A stretch of 64,000 bases of DNA from Desulfovibrio sp. DV (lineage in GTDB: Bacteria > Desulfobacterota > Desulfovibrionia > Desulfovibrionales > Desulfovibrionaceae). Within the stretch, counting starts at the first letter, position 1; each line of letters starts with the position of its first letter. The stretch is taken from contig NZ_MLBG01000009.1 of the NCBI RefSeq assembly GCF_001936595.1, forward strand, positions 17,814 through 81,813, read 5' to 3'. The notes under the pieces are model-generated. The model saw nothing but the letters and a program-made list of their open reading frames with translations, was not told the origin of the DNA and did not search any database. The position numbers and the translations under genes are program-made. Shown piece by piece: positions 25,234 to 34,730 of the stretch.

Positions 25234-25923
25234 TCATTGGACAGCACGGATTAAATATCGCACCATTGTATGCACTGGGGCAGTCTCCGTATCACCAAAA
25301 TACGATCCTGTTTGGCCGGCCACATACGCTGTACCTGTCAAAGCTCCGCTGTTGAGTGAGGCAGAAATGCTGCCGCCACTCGTCGATCCGTTGGACCACC
25401 CCATATTTGGAGATTGCGTTTGTCCCATATTAGGTGCGCCGTCGACCCACGTAAGAACAGTAGATGACCCAGTAACAGCCTGATAAGAATAGCTTTGCGG
25501 CGAAGCTGATCCTGAAACACCTAATGAGCTTAAGTTTCCACTTACAGGAGCATTCTGTCCTGGTACATTTACTGTATGGGTCTTGATGGTATCCGAAAAT
25601 TTAGTGCCTAAGAAAGTTTTTGACGTAGTCCCTCGTAAAAATTGATTGTTATAGTCAGGAACATTGCTTCCAACGATCGCACGCAGTTTGTCATATTGCG
25701 TTCCGGACGGCACGGCCTGGCCGTTGCACTCCAGCCACCGGCTGGCGTCGGGTGGAAATGACCTAGACGTCCACGGGATGACGGCCCCTACGGGATAGGT
25801 CCCCTGGCTGGTTACCGTGATCGGGGTGGGGTTAAAACTTGTTCCATCAGCGGCCACGCTGTACTGGCCGTGGCCCACGAGGCCCAGGGCCAGTAAGAAG
25901 ATGATGCGCAGGATAGCGGTCAC
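25234..25923 (-). CDS. Secreted phage-tail-collar-like protein
   Basis: The protein has 229 residues. GTG 25923 is chosen because GGAGG lies just upstream, the start is one base from the topA stop, and it begins a signal peptide (VTAILRIIFLLALGLVGHGQ). The mature region has the tail-collar signature: YPVGAVIPWTSRSFPPDASR, WLECNGQAVPSGTQY, VPDYNNQFLRG, and a C-terminal PVHTMVRYLIRAVQ. A Gly/Ser/Thr-rich beta region lies between. Collar domains tip tail fibres and the variable ends of IncI PilV adhesins. Encoded separately here, it could be an exchangeable tip for the pilus; that is inference. Confidence 0.7.
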   Translation of the reverse strand: MTAILRIIFLLALGLVGHGQYSVAADGTSFNPTPITVTSQGTYPVGAVIPWTSRSFPPDASRWLECNGQAVPSGTQYDKLRAIVGSNVPDYNNQFLRGTTSKTFLGTKFSDTIKTHTVNVPGQNAPVSGNLSSLGVSGSASPQSYSYQAVTGSSTVLTWVDGAPNMGQTQSPNMGWSNGSTSGGSISASLNSGALTGTAYVAGQTGSYFGDTETAPVHTMVRYLIRAVQ

Positions 25924-25924
25924 G

Positions 25925-27931
25925 CTAATTGCCTCCGTTCTTCTTGGCGTCAAAAGTAGGCTGCCCGCCGGCATCCGGAAAGGACTCTTTGCATTTCGGA
26001 TATCCCGAGCATCCCCAGAAATTGTAGCCTCCGGCACCATCCTTTATGCGATGGATCAAGGGCTTCTTGCATTTCGGACACAGGTAGTTGCTAAGAGGAG
26101 CCTTTTGACGGGCCTCCAGGCGTTCCCCAGGCTTGCCGCCTGCGTTGGCGAATGTCGCAGAGCAATCCGGATAGCCCGAGCATCCCCAGAAATCGTAGCC
26201 TCGGTCTTTCTTGCCCGCTGGCTTGGTGATCCGGCGCAAAGGCTTGCCGCAGGCCGGACACGCATGGGAGGTGAGGGACACGAAGCCTTTCAGCTCGCCT
26301 TCGAGGCTCGTGTGGAATTGGCGCATGACCTCGACATAGCGAGCTTTACCGGCCGCCAGGGCATCGAGGCTTTCTTCCATGCCCTGGGTATAGGAGTAGT
26401 CCAGAAAGCCGAAGTGGCTGAGTAGCGCATCCACCACGATCTCGCCGGCTTCCGTTGGCACCAAGTTGCGTTTTTCCAGGCACACGTACTCCCTGGCCAT
26501 GATGTTTTCCAAAATGGCGGCATAGGTGGACGGCCGACCGATGCCGCGCTCCTCCAAAGCCTTGACGAGCGACGCCTCGGTATACCGTGCCGGCGGTTTG
26601 GTCCTGTGCACCGTCACAAAGCCGGCTCCCACCGTCAGTTGGCTGCCGACCTGGAGACGGGGCACGAGATTCTCTTTTTCCGGCTCGCCTTCCATGGCAT
26701 CATCTTTTTCCAGCACCACCTTCCAGCCCGGCTTGACCAAGGTTCGCCCTTTGGCCTGAAAGACAGGGCCTTGATCCGAAATGACATTGCCGGCCAATTG
26801 GACCGTGCGTACGGCATAGGTCGCGTCATCGAGCTGGCTGGCCAGAGTACGTCGGCGGATCAGCGTATAGAGGGCCTTCTCTCCATCGCTCTCTCCAACC
26901 TCTTCGACCTCGATGTGGGTGGGGCGGATGGCTTCGTGGGCCTCCTGCGCGCCATCCTTGCTCTTCCACCGCCGGGGCTTGGCCACCACCGGCCAATCCC
27001 GGCTGCGGCAATACTCCTGGATAGCGGCCACAGCTTCGTCACTGATGTTTGGCGAATCCGTTCGCATGTAGGTGATATGGCCAGCCTCATAGAGCCGCTG
27101 CGCGAGTCCCATGGTTTCCTTCGGGGATATCTTGAGGGCCGCCGAAGCCGCCTGCTGGAGCGTCGATGTGGTGAACGGAGCCGGCGGCGCGGACCGGCTC
27201 TCCGTTTCCTCGCAGCTCAGGACCGTGACTTTACGAGTCTCGGTGGCGACCCGGGTGGCCAGTTCCTTGTCCAGCAAGTAGCTTTGACCTGGTTCCAGCC
27301 AATCCTTGACCAACCAGGTGGCCACCCAGCCGGGGGTGATGTTTTCGACATGGTCAAAAATGAGATCGACCCCGTAATGTGTCGTGACCGTAAACGCTCG
27401 AATTTCGCGCTCACGATCCACGACCAGACGCAGAGCCGGGCTCTGGACGCGCCCGGCCGACTTTTTGCCGCCCACAACGCGCGAAAGGGGGCCGGAGACC
27501 TTGTAGCCCACAAGGCGGTCCAGGACGCGCCGACCTTCCTGGGCCGCAACCAAGTTCATGTCCAGGCCACGCGGGCTTGCCAGCGCCTTTTTGACCGCCT
27601 GTTCGGTTATTTCGGCGTAGGTGACGCGCTTCGGGTCTTTGAGCTGCAAGGCGTCGGCCAGATGCCAGGCGATAGCCTCTCCCTCCCGGTCGGGGTCCGT
27701 GGCCAGATACACGGCCTGGGCACCTTGTACGGCCTTGGCCAGTTTGGCGATCACGCCTCTCCCCCGTTCGGTGGGCAGATAGCGCGGCCGGTAGGAGGTC
27801 TCGTTGACGCCGATGTCATCCCTGGGCAGATCGCGCACGTGGCCGACGCTGGCCATGACCTGCCATCCTTCACCCAGGAACCCTTGTATTTTTTTGATCT
27901 TGCCAGGGGATTCAACAATCAAAAGGTTCAT
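25925..27931 (-). CDS. topA: DNA topoisomerase I (type IA), element-encoded
   Basis: The protein has 668 residues. Toprim start MNLLIVESPGKIKKIQGFLG, the DPDREGEAIAWHL metal-binding motif, and the active-site Tyr in ITYMRTDSPNIS are all present. Two C-terminal zinc ribbons follow (CPACGKPL...CSGYPDC and CPKCKKPL...CSGYPKC). It relaxes negative supercoils by single-strand passage. Extra topA genes are frequent on integrative and conjugative elements. It lies downstream of the lytic transglycosylase in the long minus-strand operon. Confidence 0.95.
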   Translation of the reverse strand: MNLLIVESPGKIKKIQGFLGEGWQVMASVGHVRDLPRDDIGVNETSYRPRYLPTERGRGVIAKLAKAVQGAQAVYLATDPDREGEAIAWHLADALQLKDPKRVTYAEITEQAVKKALASPRGLDMNLVAAQEGRRVLDRLVGYKVSGPLSRVVGGKKSAGRVQSPALRLVVDREREIRAFTVTTHYGVDLIFDHVENITPGWVATWLVKDWLEPGQSYLLDKELATRVATETRKVTVLSCEETESRSAPPAPFTTSTLQQAASAALKISPKETMGLAQRLYEAGHITYMRTDSPNISDEAVAAIQEYCRSRDWPVVAKPRRWKSKDGAQEAHEAIRPTHIEVEEVGESDGEKALYTLIRRRTLASQLDDATYAVRTVQLAGNVISDQGPVFQAKGRTLVKPGWKVVLEKDDAMEGEPEKENLVPRLQVGSQLTVGAGFVTVHRTKPPARYTEASLVKALEERGIGRPSTYAAILENIMAREYVCLEKRNLVPTEAGEIVVDALLSHFGFLDYSYTQGMEESLDALAAGKARYVEVMRQFHTSLEGELKGFVSLTSHACPACGKPLRRITKPAGKKDRGYDFWGCSGYPDCSATFANAGGKPGERLEARQKAPLSNYLCPKCKKPLIHRIKDGAGGYNFWGCSGYPKCKESFPDAGGQPTFDAKKNGGN

Positions 27932-27939
27932 GTACTACC

Positions 27940-28560
27940 TCACTTTTCGTTGCTGGCCATTTCGCGACGTTTGACGACCATTGGCGAAGCTGCCGGTGAC
28001 ACCGTCTGTCGCGGACTCGAAGAGGAAGACGACACCATCGCAGGAGCTTTGCTGCCGAGTCTGGCCAGGACAGCGGCGGCGTAGGCCCGCCCGCGTTCAG
28101 GGTTTCGTTCCAAGGGGGTGTGATAGGTGGCCACGGCCTCCCAGGTCAGGCCATAACGCTTGATGGCTTGGGCCAGTATCCAGACGCCCACCTGGACGTT
28201 GCCGCGAGGCTCGAACACCAGCTCCAGGGGGAGGTGGTAGCGCCGAAGCCACTGCGCATTGATTTGCATGAGGCCGATGTCGAAGGAGAGCCCGGCGGCA
28301 AGCGCGGCCCGGGCCACCGCCAAAGCCTCCTCCTTCGAAGCGTGGAGGATCGGTCGGCCGGCTATGTTCATGACCCATGGCCGTCCGCCGCTTTCCTGAC
28401 CAGCGATGGCCAGGGCCAACGGCTTCGGCACGCCGTAGCGTTCGCAGGGACCATCGAAGAGGCTGACCAGGTCTTCGGAAGATTGAGCCCAGACAGGGGA
28501 GCCCGCGGCAAGCAGCACGATCAGGGCCATGCCGGCGCAGACTTGGCGGATCGTGCTCAT
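27940..28560 (-). CDS. Lytic transglycosylase (VirB1/PilT-like)
   Basis: The protein has 206 residues with a signal peptide (GMALIVLLAAGSPVWAQ). The SLT domain shows the catalytic Glu in ALAIAGQESGGRPWVMNI and the family motif FDIGLMQINAQWL, then YGLTWEAVATYHTPL. It cuts peptidoglycan to let the transfer channel and pilus through. Its start overlaps the end of the ArdC/Toprim gene (ATGA). It supplies the VirB1 function otherwise missing from the trb set. Confidence 0.88.
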   Translation of the reverse strand: MSTIRQVCAGMALIVLLAAGSPVWAQSSEDLVSLFDGPCERYGVPKPLALAIAGQESGGRPWVMNIAGRPILHASKEEALAVARAALAAGLSFDIGLMQINAQWLRRYHLPLELVFEPRGNVQVGVWILAQAIKRYGLTWEAVATYHTPLERNPERGRAYAAAVLARLGSKAPAMVSSSSSSPRQTVSPAASPMVVKRREMASNEK

Positions 28561-30800
28561 CGGGTCATCTCGCAGCTCAGTTCACGACCAAGATGCTGGT
28601 CGTGGCCCCGGGTCACCCCCCGGGCCTTGGACACTTGCGCGGCCACTTCCTTGAGCCCCCGAGAAAGATGGAGATCGTTGAAATCCTTTAACCCAACGGC
28701 CATTTCCTCTTTGTTGAAGACAGGGACGACGACATTTCCACCAATGCTCTGGGCGGCCTGCTTGGCTTTCTCGACCCCGACGTTGGAGTTGGGATTTCGA
28801 TAGTCGTTATCCGCGCAGATCGTGATTTTGGCAGCGGGATACTTTTCACGCAGCGCCTGGGCCACCGGCTCCAGATTGCCGGCGTCAAACGCCACGGCCA
28901 CAGGCTTTTCCGTGGCCATGTGCACGCTGGCACCGGTGGCGTAACCTTCGGTCAACAGGATTTCCCCTTGATCAAGCTTCCGTTCAGGGTCGATCAAGTG
29001 GAAGCAGCCTTTTTTCTGCCCACCAGGCTGGAACCGCTTGCTGCCGTCCGGATGGATTTCCTGGACATTGCGCAGTTCCCCGTCCGTATTGCAGAGGGGA
29101 ACGAGCAATAACTCACCTGCCCGTTCGTCAGTCCGGGATTCTTTGATTCCAAGCGGGAGTACGCCCTTTTTCAGGAGATAAGGGTGATCGGCGGATGCGA
29201 GAGTGCGTTCGGCAAAGGCTTGGCTGCACTGGTGGGCTACTCGATCCTGCTCATGGAGCCGTTCACGCTCCCGGCGCTGACCGCGTTCCGCCGCTTCCAG
29301 CTTGAGAGCAGCCTTCTGATCTTCGGTTAAGGTGTGGCCATGGGCTTTCCACGTGGTTTTTTCACCGGTCACATAGTTTTGGTACCAGCCGGCGGGATGG
29401 CCATCGAGGAAACCTTGGTAGGCTCCATCCAGAGCGTTCGGTCGGCCGGCGATTGGGACCCGGTGAATCTTCCCATCCATGACGGGCGCGCCCTGAAGCT
29501 CCAGGCCGGCTGCACGCAAGGCCTGGGCGAACTCTTCCTTGGGGTCCATGGTTTGGGTCGGACTCGGCTCTTTGGACGGCAGCCAGGTACCGAGCGTGGT
29601 CATGTCTGCTCCCTCGGGCGCATACCAGAGCTTGGCTTTGCCATCCCACTTGGCCCCAGCCGCTTTCGCCCTGTCTTTTTCGCGAAACGGCACGGCCAGG
29701 AAGGTTTTTTCCTTTGCTGGAGCGGAGGGCGTCTTTTCAACCACACCCTCGCCGCGAAGAAAGGCGGAAAATTCACCATCATTGAGCCCCAGAAATTCTT
29801 TGAGGGATTTGCCGGTCTCATTTTCGTGCCAAAAATGAACACGGTCATCGAGGGCCTCTTTCTTCTCGGCCGGGAAGATGCCGGCAGCCACTTCCTGAGG
29901 GAGATCCTGCTTCTGTTCCATATTGAGCACGTGCTGCTTGATTTTCTCCGCATCGCGGCAGGCGCGGACGATTTCATAGGGGTCCTTTTCGAGCACCGAA
30001 ACCCACGAATCCACGTAGGCCAGATGCTGCCCAGGATCATGGCCGATGCCCAAATCCTGGCCGAGCATCCAAGAGGCGATTTCTGCCCGCAGTTCCTCGC
30101 GGGCATAGGGCTCGGAACCGAAGGGACCGAACTCCCGGTCCATCCGGGAAGGATGGCCGGTCCAATGGCCAAGTTCGTGGAGCGCCGTGACGTAGTAGCC
30201 ATCAGCAGAGGGGAAATGGTCTTTGGGGGGCAGGCAGATTTCATCGGAGCGCAGGCTGTAATACGCCCGGTTGCGCTGATTGTGTTTGATGGTCGCGCCC
30301 GAGTTTTCGAGGATCGTCTCCGCCTTTTGATTCGGGTCCCAAGCCAAGCTGACCGTGGACGGGTCCAACGGCGGGATGTTCCCCTCCAACTGGCTGATGT
30401 GGAAAACCGAAGAGAAGCGCACAATCGGACGGCTCAGCTCCACCTTTTCCATGACCTGGTTGCCCTCGCCATCAAGCTTCGGCTTCCCGTCATCGTCCCG
30501 GGCCGGCTCCTCCTTGGAGAACTGCCAATAAACGATGGTCTGGGCTTTTTCGCCCTTCCGAACCCGGCAATCCAGGGAGTTGGCCTGCTTCAACGACATC
30601 CAGCGCGGGTCCTCGTACCCTTTGCGGGAGAGCATCACCCGATTGATGCCGCTGTAGACCGTGCCGGAGACCGGATTCAGCGGCGCGTGCAGTTCCCCGG
30701 GCTGCCAAGGCTTTTGCCAAGGAGCTGTGCCCTTTTTGAGGTCCTCAATGAGCTGTGCGGCAAATTCCTCGTGGAAGGGTTTGCGGTCTTTATGCGCCAC
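28557..30800 (-). CDS. ArdC antirestriction / zincin / DUF5710 / Toprim fusion protein
   Basis: The protein has 747 residues. Domain order: ArdC-like N-terminal ssDNA-binding domain (FHEEFAAQLIEDLKKGTAPW to about 130); zincin-like region with HELGHWTGHPSRMDR (HExxH); a DUF5710-like module (FREKDRAKAAGAKWDGKAKL); C-terminal TraC-type Toprim (ILLTEGYATGASVHMA, ITICADNDYRNP). Such fusions protect and prime incoming single-stranded DNA in the recipient. GTG 30800 is chosen because GGAGG lies upstream and it begins VAHKDRKPFHEE; upstream residues overlap the 61-aa ORF in another frame. A long open frame on the opposite strand is a shadow. Confidence 0.88.
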   Translation of the reverse strand: MAHKDRKPFHEEFAAQLIEDLKKGTAPWQKPWQPGELHAPLNPVSGTVYSGINRVMLSRKGYEDPRWMSLKQANSLDCRVRKGEKAQTIVYWQFSKEEPARDDDGKPKLDGEGNQVMEKVELSRPIVRFSSVFHISQLEGNIPPLDPSTVSLAWDPNQKAETILENSGATIKHNQRNRAYYSLRSDEICLPPKDHFPSADGYYVTALHELGHWTGHPSRMDREFGPFGSEPYAREELRAEIASWMLGQDLGIGHDPGQHLAYVDSWVSVLEKDPYEIVRACRDAEKIKQHVLNMEQKQDLPQEVAAGIFPAEKKEALDDRVHFWHENETGKSLKEFLGLNDGEFSAFLRGEGVVEKTPSAPAKEKTFLAVPFREKDRAKAAGAKWDGKAKLWYAPEGADMTTLGTWLPSKEPSPTQTMDPKEEFAQALRAAGLELQGAPVMDGKIHRVPIAGRPNALDGAYQGFLDGHPAGWYQNYVTGEKTTWKAHGHTLTEDQKAALKLEAAERGQRRERERLHEQDRVAHQCSQAFAERTLASADHPYLLKKGVLPLGIKESRTDERAGELLLVPLCNTDGELRNVQEIHPDGSKRFQPGGQKKGCFHLIDPERKLDQGEILLTEGYATGASVHMATEKPVAVAFDAGNLEPVAQALREKYPAAKITICADNDYRNPNSNVGVEKAKQAAQSIGGNVVVPVFNKEEMAVGLKDFNDLHLSRGLKEVAAQVSKARGVTRGHDQHLGRELSCEMTR

Positions 30801-30975
30801 GGCCGCCCTCCTCGCCCTCTTGAAGTTCGTCCAGATCATCGAGGCCGATGGCCTGTTCCTCAAACGCGCCCAGGAAATCCGCCACCTCGGGATCGGCCGG
30901 GATGCCAAGGCTGGGATTTTCCGAGGCCTGGACGTCCACCGCCCGAGCCGCCGCTTTGAGTGCTTCTCGTTCCAT
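30790..30975 (-). CDS. Small acidic protein upstream of the ArdC/Toprim gene
   Basis: The protein has 61 residues (MEREALKAAARAVDVQASEN...), strongly acidic towards the C-terminus (LDDLDELQEGEEGG). It begins at the base next to the traF stop and overlaps the start of the ArdC gene by 11 bp, so it is probably translationally coupled. No family recognised. Confidence 0.6.
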   Translation of the reverse strand: MEREALKAAARAVDVQASENPSLGIPADPEVADFLGAFEEQAIGLDDLDELQEGEEGGRGA

Positions 30976-31509
30976 TCATTTTTCTCCTGTGTCGAAGAGT
31001 TGAACCGGCTTCACCAGTTGAAGCGAAGTGAGGGGGACCAAGCCAAAGTATCGGCCGTCAAAACCGCCTGGATGCCCAGAAGAAAGGATCAGGGCCATGC
31101 CCTGGGGAATCCGGCCAGAGCGGAGTGCGAGCGGCAGCGGCCTGCCGGAGCTGTCTTGCGAATGAGCCTGGCTCTCCGGCTGGAGCTGGCCGTTTATTCG
31201 GATGCCGTCCGTAGCCAGGCTCACCTCGTCACCAGGGAGCCCCGCTACGACCTTGAGCAATGGCTGGAGCCCACCCGGACATGACCCGGGCCGCAGGTAA
31301 CCCCGCTCCAGAGCCAAAGGCGTGAAGGTTGCGTCTTCCAGGCAGAAGCTGACGAGGGCGCCGTGCTCGATCACCACAGCCTGGCCAGGGACAAGCTGAT
31401 AAAACCCCCTGGGCATCGAGGCGGTGGCGTTGAACCGAAACCCACCCTCAAAAAGAACGACTCCCGCGCACCCCATGACGCACACGAGAAAGACGACGCT
31501 GGGCCTCAT
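30976..31509 (-). CDS. traF: Conjugal transfer S26 peptidase TraF
   Basis: The protein has 177 residues. One N-terminal membrane helix is followed by the signal-peptidase-like catalytic Ser31 in ATASMPRGFYQLVP and Lys86 in LLKVVAGLPGDEV. In IncP plasmids TraF matures the TrbC pilin and catalyses its cyclisation, and a trbC gene is present at 51911. Its start overlaps the traG end by four bases. It could also be the only processing peptidase in this locus, since no prepilin peptidase was found. Confidence 0.9.
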   Translation of the reverse strand: MRPSVVFLVCVMGCAGVVLFEGGFRFNATASMPRGFYQLVPGQAVVIEHGALVSFCLEDATFTPLALERGYLRPGSCPGGLQPLLKVVAGLPGDEVSLATDGIRINGQLQPESQAHSQDSSGRPLPLALRSGRIPQGMALILSSGHPGGFDGRYFGLVPLTSLQLVKPVQLFDTGEK

Positions 31510-33524
31510 ACTTGCGCCCCCTGCGCTTTTTTGAGGTAGGCAGCGTAGCCACTTTGCTTCTCAAGGGCGGTTGTGGCCTTAGGATTGGCTTTAGGGTTGG
31601 CGCTGGTGGCCGCACCGAGGGAATCGGATTGGACTGGAGCCGGTATTTTAACCCGTTCGGAAAATGCCGGGTCTCGAAAATACAGGATTTGATGGCCGTA
31701 GATTGGAGACTGGCCGGCAACGAAAATGAGCATGTCGCCGGGCTTTTTGGCTTTCTCGCCCGTTTTCGTGAGGCCCGGAAGGCGCATACATTCGTCGGGC
31801 GTCAGAAGCGGCCGAGCGGTCTCGGAGATGCTGACCGAGGCGTTTTTCAAGTGCCCACTGCGAGAGCCTGACAAGGAAGTTCTTTCGGTCACGACCGTCG
31901 TCTTGCCTGTCATTTCCGAGAGTTCCTTGGCCGTCTCCAGGGTATTCGGTGCGTAGGCGATCCGGACGTGACAGTTGCCCTTGATGCCATTTTCCTTGCC
32001 GTAGGTCTCATTAAGTTGCTCGATGTTTTGAATAACGAGCAGATAGTTGATGCCGTATCCAGCGGCATAGGCGATGGATTTGTTAATGACTTCCATCTTG
32101 CCGATGGAAGTGAACTCATCCATAAGCATGAGCAAACGGCGAGGCGGTTTCTTTTGCTCACCGTTCTCGAAGTCCATGCGTTCGCAAATACGACTGATGA
32201 TGATGTTGAGGATCAGCCGGAGCAGTGGCCGCACTCGGTTCACATCCGTGGGGCTCACAACGAGATAAAGACTCACCGGCTTTTCATGATGAAGAAGATC
32301 GCGCACCCGAAAGTCCGAGCGGGCCGTGTTCATGGCCACCACGGGATCGCGGTAAAGCGCCAGGTTGGAAACGGCCGTTCCCACGACGCCCGAGCACTCG
32401 TTGGCGCTCTTGTTGAGCATCTCCCGGGCCGAGGAGGCGATAAACGTATGAATGTCCTGGCCGCCTATGGCTCCCGAGGGAAAGCATTCCGCGACCAGGG
32501 CCGCATGATCGGTTTTGAGCATCTCCTCAAAGAGCTCCTCAATCGTGCGGTCCTTGTCGGCAAGCATGTTGCCCAGATCGCTGAGGGTGGCCGTCCTTTT
32601 TGCCTTGTGGCGCACCGTCACCAAGCAATGGAGCAGCGCGCCGGCAATGAAGGCAAAACCCGCTTTGGCCCAATAGTCTTGGAGTCCCTTGCCCTCGGGG
32701 TCCACGATCATGGTGGCGATGTTTTGCACGTCCGGGATGGCCTTGAGCGTATCCAGCCGCACCTCATCCAGGGGGTTGAAGCAGGTGCCGAGTCTGTCAT
32801 CGCCAAGGCTGGCATCTGACGGATCAAAGCGCAGGACCTTGTGCCCCTGGGACCGTCGCCACCCCGCAGTCAGCGCCCAGTTTTCCCCTTTGATGTCCAA
32901 GTTGACCGTTGAATCGGGGTAGGAAAGCAACGTCGGCAGGATGACGCCCACGCCTTTGCCGGACCTGGTTGGCGCATAGAGGAGCACGTGCTCGGGGCCA
33001 TCATGGCGCAGATAGCGTTGCGTCTGCGCGCGACGACCCCGTAGCCATTGCCTGACGGCCTGCCACCCATGGAATTTCTTGAGCCAACCGCCGACATAGA
33101 TGCCTTGACCGCCACAAAGACCCATCTCCTTGATCTCATCCTCCGAGGCCCAGTGGGCGGAGCCATGAATATCGGACGTGTCTTTGGGTTTGCGCATGGA
33201 CAGCAGAGCAAATCCCAGGATCAGAAATTGGGGGACGATAAAGAGCATCTGCCCATGGAACTCGGCCCGGCGCACGGCCTCGTATTCGTTGCTCCACTGG
33301 TGCCATGAAAGGATCTTCCAGGGCGCGTACCAGACCATGCCGAAGGCCGAGCCCCAGGGGGTGCCCAGAGATTGGTGGTTGCCGAAGGAAGCCGCCACCT
33401 GCTGGGTTGCCAAGGACAAGCTGACCCCGGCCAAGAGCACCATGAAAAGGAGGTACCCCCATCGCAAAAGCTTACGGCGCGTCTTGATGCCGCCCAGGCC
33501 ATGCTGAATGATCTCACTGCTCAC
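31506..33524 (-). CDS. traG: Type IV coupling protein TraG/VirD4
   Basis: The protein has 672 residues. Two N-terminal membrane helices (LFMVLLAGVSLSLATQQVAA; MLFIVPQFLILGFALLSM) precede the ATPase: Walker A YAPTRSGKGVGVILPTLL, Walker B LLMLMDEFTSIGKM, and the FNPLDEVRLDT segment typical of TraG. It brings relaxosome and substrates to the channel. Start is GTG 33524, overlapping the trbI end by 11 bp. The placement after trbI, with pil genes upstream of that, is unlike IncP where traG lies in the Tra1 region. Confidence 0.95.
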   Translation of the reverse strand: MSSEIIQHGLGGIKTRRKLLRWGYLLFMVLLAGVSLSLATQQVAASFGNHQSLGTPWGSAFGMVWYAPWKILSWHQWSNEYEAVRRAEFHGQMLFIVPQFLILGFALLSMRKPKDTSDIHGSAHWASEDEIKEMGLCGGQGIYVGGWLKKFHGWQAVRQWLRGRRAQTQRYLRHDGPEHVLLYAPTRSGKGVGVILPTLLSYPDSTVNLDIKGENWALTAGWRRSQGHKVLRFDPSDASLGDDRLGTCFNPLDEVRLDTLKAIPDVQNIATMIVDPEGKGLQDYWAKAGFAFIAGALLHCLVTVRHKAKRTATLSDLGNMLADKDRTIEELFEEMLKTDHAALVAECFPSGAIGGQDIHTFIASSAREMLNKSANECSGVVGTAVSNLALYRDPVVAMNTARSDFRVRDLLHHEKPVSLYLVVSPTDVNRVRPLLRLILNIIISRICERMDFENGEQKKPPRRLLMLMDEFTSIGKMEVINKSIAYAAGYGINYLLVIQNIEQLNETYGKENGIKGNCHVRIAYAPNTLETAKELSEMTGKTTVVTERTSLSGSRSGHLKNASVSISETARPLLTPDECMRLPGLTKTGEKAKKPGDMLIFVAGQSPIYGHQILYFRDPAFSERVKIPAPVQSDSLGAATSANPKANPKATTALEKQSGYAAYLKKAQGAQV

Positions 33525-34728
33525 GATACGGCTCCTTGAAAACCAGGTCCTTGGTCACGATGACGTTGAACCGGTAGCCAGGCCGGATTTCCAGCGTCGG
33601 CTTGATGTTCATGTTTTTTTCGAGAAGCTTGGAGGTAGTCTGGCCGAACTGCGTGGCCAGGGCCGAGGCCATTTCCTGCTGGAGCGTCGGCGTCGAGGAA
33701 CTGTTTGTGGAATTGGAGCTATTGGATGTCGGGGTCATGCTGTCCACGGCCCAAGAAGTGGTCCCGGTGATGAGCGACATGAGCAGCGCGCCGCCAAAAG
33801 TCCGGAAATAGTGATTGTTCACCTCATCGTTGAAGCCCGAATAGCCGGCGCTGTCCGTGCCGGGCATGGATTCCAGGGTGATGGCCGAACCGTCGGGAAA
33901 GATGATGCGGTTCCAGGCCACGAGCACCCGGGATTGGCCATAGATGATCCGGGAATCATAGACCCCGTACAGCCTGGCTCCTTGAGGAATGAGCAGGAAG
34001 TGGCCATTGGCCGTGTCGAAGACATTCTGGCTGACCTGGGCGATGATTTGGCCGGGCAAATCCGAGTTGATGCCGCCGATCATCACCGCCGGGATCACGG
34101 CACCGGTTTTGACCTCAAACCGCTGCCCCGCCATCCGAGTGTTGGGGGAAATCCACTGCTTATCTGTCTTCTTCGCTCGGTCAAAGAACGCTTCCTTGTC
34201 TTTGTCCGCCGCCGGGTTGTAGTCCCCCTCCCGGGGCGCTCCCGCGAGCCGCTCAAGTCGGTCAAGATGGTCACCGGTCGACTCTTTTTCGGGCTTCAGC
34301 GGATTGTTCTCACCCGGGAGCCCGATCTTCGCCGTCGAGTCGTCCTTGACCTTGCGAATGACCAGCGGCGAAGAAAGCGCGGTCATGGCGGCTTGATGCC
34401 GCTGCCTGCGCAATTCTTCCAATTCGCGTTTATATTCCGGCGGCTCGTTGCTGGTAACCACTTGCACGATGGGCTTGGGTGGCGTTGTCGGCGTTGGCGG
34501 CGGTGGAGGCGTCGCCATGCCCATCCCGCCAGCGTTGTCACTTACAAGGGGCTTGTCATCCCGAACAACTATCGTCGGTTTTTCTTTTACATCCTTCTTG
34601 GCCTTGCTGGTAAACTCCACAGAGTAGACCAGGACGCCAAGCAAGATGGCTCCGACTACGATAGAAGCATAAAGCGGCCATTTCCGCATCCGTTGGGTTT
34701 CTATATATTCATTGGGGTCATTTAACAT
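33514..34728 (-). CDS. trbI: TrbI/VirB10 channel scaffold
   Basis: The protein has 404 residues. A cytosolic N-terminus, one membrane helix (WPLYASIVVGAILLGVLVYS), a Pro-rich periplasmic linker (MATPPPPPTPTTPPKP), and the conserved C-terminal beta barrel (VIPAVMIGGINSDLPGQIIA, FLLIPQGARLYGVYDSRI, YGQSRVLVAWNRIIFPDG) are all clear. It spans the envelope and links inner-membrane ATPases to the outer-membrane pore. It is separated from trbG by the whole pil block, whereas in IncP trbI follows trbG-H directly. Confidence 0.95.
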   Translation of the reverse strand: MLNDPNEYIETQRMRKWPLYASIVVGAILLGVLVYSVEFTSKAKKDVKEKPTIVVRDDKPLVSDNAGGMGMATPPPPPTPTTPPKPIVQVVTSNEPPEYKRELEELRRQRHQAAMTALSSPLVIRKVKDDSTAKIGLPGENNPLKPEKESTGDHLDRLERLAGAPREGDYNPAADKDKEAFFDRAKKTDKQWISPNTRMAGQRFEVKTGAVIPAVMIGGINSDLPGQIIAQVSQNVFDTANGHFLLIPQGARLYGVYDSRIIYGQSRVLVAWNRIIFPDGSAITLESMPGTDSAGYSGFNDEVNNHYFRTFGGALLMSLITGTTSWAVDSMTPTSNSSNSTNSSSTPTLQQEMASALATQFGQTTSKLLEKNMNIKPTLEIRPGYRFNVIVTKDLVFKEPYREQ

Positions 34729-34730
34729 GA

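Noticed and set aside
26606..28084. 492-codon plus-strand frame
   Set aside because: Antisense to topA and the transglycosylase, both with complete active-site motifs.
29334..30959. 541-codon open frame on the plus strand
   Set aside because: It is the GC-driven antisense frame of the ArdC/Toprim gene, whose domains are clear on the minus strand; the plus-strand translation has no family motifs.
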